Positions 6,552-6,988 of a DNA stretch of 6,988 nucleotides are shown in pieces. The notes below the pieces were generated by a model, which was given only the letters and a program-made list of their open reading frames with translations, ran no database searches and was not told where the DNA came from. Position numbers and translations under genes: made by a program. Position 1 is the first letter of the stretch, and every line of letters begins with the position of its first letter. Source of the stretch: JAWXTS01 sp044433305 (lineage in GTDB: Bacteria > Bacteroidota > Bacteroidia > Bacteroidales > Rikenellaceae); assembly GCA_044433305.1 (NCBI GenBank), contig JAWXTS010000084.1:1-6988 (forward strand), given 5' to 3'.

Positions 6552-6950
6552 TTACAGTTGCTCGGCTATGGAGATAGCTTTCTTTAACGCTCCTAGTTTA
6601 TTATTAACCTCTTGCAGCTCATATTCTTCGTTGCTCTTGGCTACAATGCCGCCGCCAGCTTGGAACCAAAGTTCATTGTCGCGACTAACAAAAGTACGTA
6701 TGGTGATGGCTTGGTTGAGTGTGCCGTTGAGTCCTATAAATCCTATGCAGCCACCATAGGCACCGCGGCTGTGAGGCTCATATTTGCTTATGAGTTGCAT
6801 GGCCTTGACCTTGGGAGCACCACTCAGAGTTCCTGCGGGAAAGGTGTCGAAGAAGGCTTTGATGGGGCTAACACCTTTATCGAGGGTGCCGTTTACTCTA
6901 CTCACAAGATGTATGACATGGCTGTAATATTGAGGTTGCTTGTAGAACTC
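6552..6950 (-). CDS. trpE: Anthranilate synthase component I, C-terminal part (5' end outside window)
   Basis: Converts chorismate plus ammonia to anthranilate, the committed and normally feedback-inhibited step. Only the C-terminal ~133 residues of the chorismate-binding domain are present. Visible motifs are YYSHVIHLVSRVNG (from 6929 down), LSGAPKVKAM (6798-6824), AYGGCIGFIGLNG, ITIRTFV, QAGGGIVAKS and EVNNKLGAL. A GTG at 6903-6905 is not the start: good TrpE homology (EFYKQPQYYSHVIHL) continues upstream to 6950. Beyond that the frame enters the mirror arm of a terminal inverted repeat and meets TGA at 6972-6974, so the rest cannot be read here. TrpE versus PabB is settled by the trp neighbours. 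The tryptophan-binding N-terminal domain is missing. Confidence 0.95.
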   Translation of the reverse strand, partial: EFYKQPQYYSHVIHLVSRVNGTLDKGVSPIKAFFDTFPAGTLSGAPKVKAMQLISKYEPHSRGAYGGCIGFIGLNGTLNQAITIRTFVSRDNELWFQAGGGIVAKSNEEYELQEVNNKLGALKKAISIAEQL

Positions 6951-6988
6951 AACCTCAATATTACAGCCATGTCATACATCTTGTGAGT
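6900..6988. repeat. Perfect 39-bp inverted repeat at the window edge (probable fold-back artefact)
   Basis: Positions 6900-6938 and 6950-6988 are exact reverse complements over 39 bp, separated by the 11-nt loop CTTGTAGAACT. The left arm is in-frame trpE coding sequence. The right arm is the same sequence inverted and places a TGA in the trpE frame at 6972-6974. The match runs to the very last base, so the arm may continue beyond the window. A coding palindrome of this quality is not expected in trpE, and a sequencing or assembly fold-back is the simplest reading. Confidence 0.9.

Noticed and set aside
6552..6905. GTG at 6903-6905 as the start of a short 117-residue protein
   Set aside because: Good TrpE homology (YYSHVIHLV) continues upstream of the GTG, so it is an internal Val codon of a truncated trpE.
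6900..6988. Terminal palindrome as a trp attenuator, terminator or hairpin telomere
   Set aside because: It lies inside trpE coding sequence rather than in a leader, has no T-tract, and mirrors coding sequence exactly, which fits a fold-back artefact better.

Overview
The window reads as chromosomal DNA of a Bacteroidota member, most likely order Bacteroidales. Four things point there: the 3' end of 23S rRNA and the whole 5S rRNA look Bacteroides-like; one promoter matches the Bacteroidetes TTTG / TAnnTTTG consensus at the standard spacing; the genes lack clear Shine-Dalgarno sites; and the trp genes run E-G-D-C-F-A with proteins that resemble Bacteroides homologues (for example KHGNYGATS in TrpD, and CAGHYTLDATVDTI in TrpA). 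No species can be named from the sequence alone.

Layout. Positions 1-409 are the end of an rRNA operon on the + strand: the 23S 3' end, a short spacer without a tRNA, 5S, and a strong hairpin-T5 terminator. Positions 410-938 hold no convincing gene. They carry two related palindrome-ended repeat elements (410-580 and 728-837), about 150 bp of unassigned sequence between them, and a promoter for the next gene. Positions 939-2729 (+) encode a 596-residue membrane-anchored family 2-type glycosyltransferase standing alone. A hairpin terminator at 2737-2768 separates it from the convergent trp operon.

Positions 2777 to the right edge (- strand) are a compact tryptophan operon, transcribed right to left as trpE (3' part), trpG, trpD, trpC, trpF, trpA, with gaps of 5-13 bp or a 4-bp overlap. 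Together the products take chorismate to anthranilate (TrpE+TrpG), then phosphoribosyl-anthranilate (TrpD), CdRP (TrpF), indole-3-glycerol phosphate (TrpC) and indole (TrpA). The final step needs TrpB, which is not in the window; in many Bacteroidales it lies upstream of trpE, so it may be just outside. The operon promoter and any leader are also outside.

The last 89 bases are a perfect 39-bp inverted repeat around an 11-base loop. The left arm is ordinary trpE coding sequence and the right arm is its mirror copy, which breaks the trpE frame with a TGA. It looks like a fold-back artefact at a contig end. The most biologically interesting item is the pair of palindrome-ended repeats downstream of the rRNA operon, followed by the solitary glycosyltransferase. 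No clearly new system is evident.
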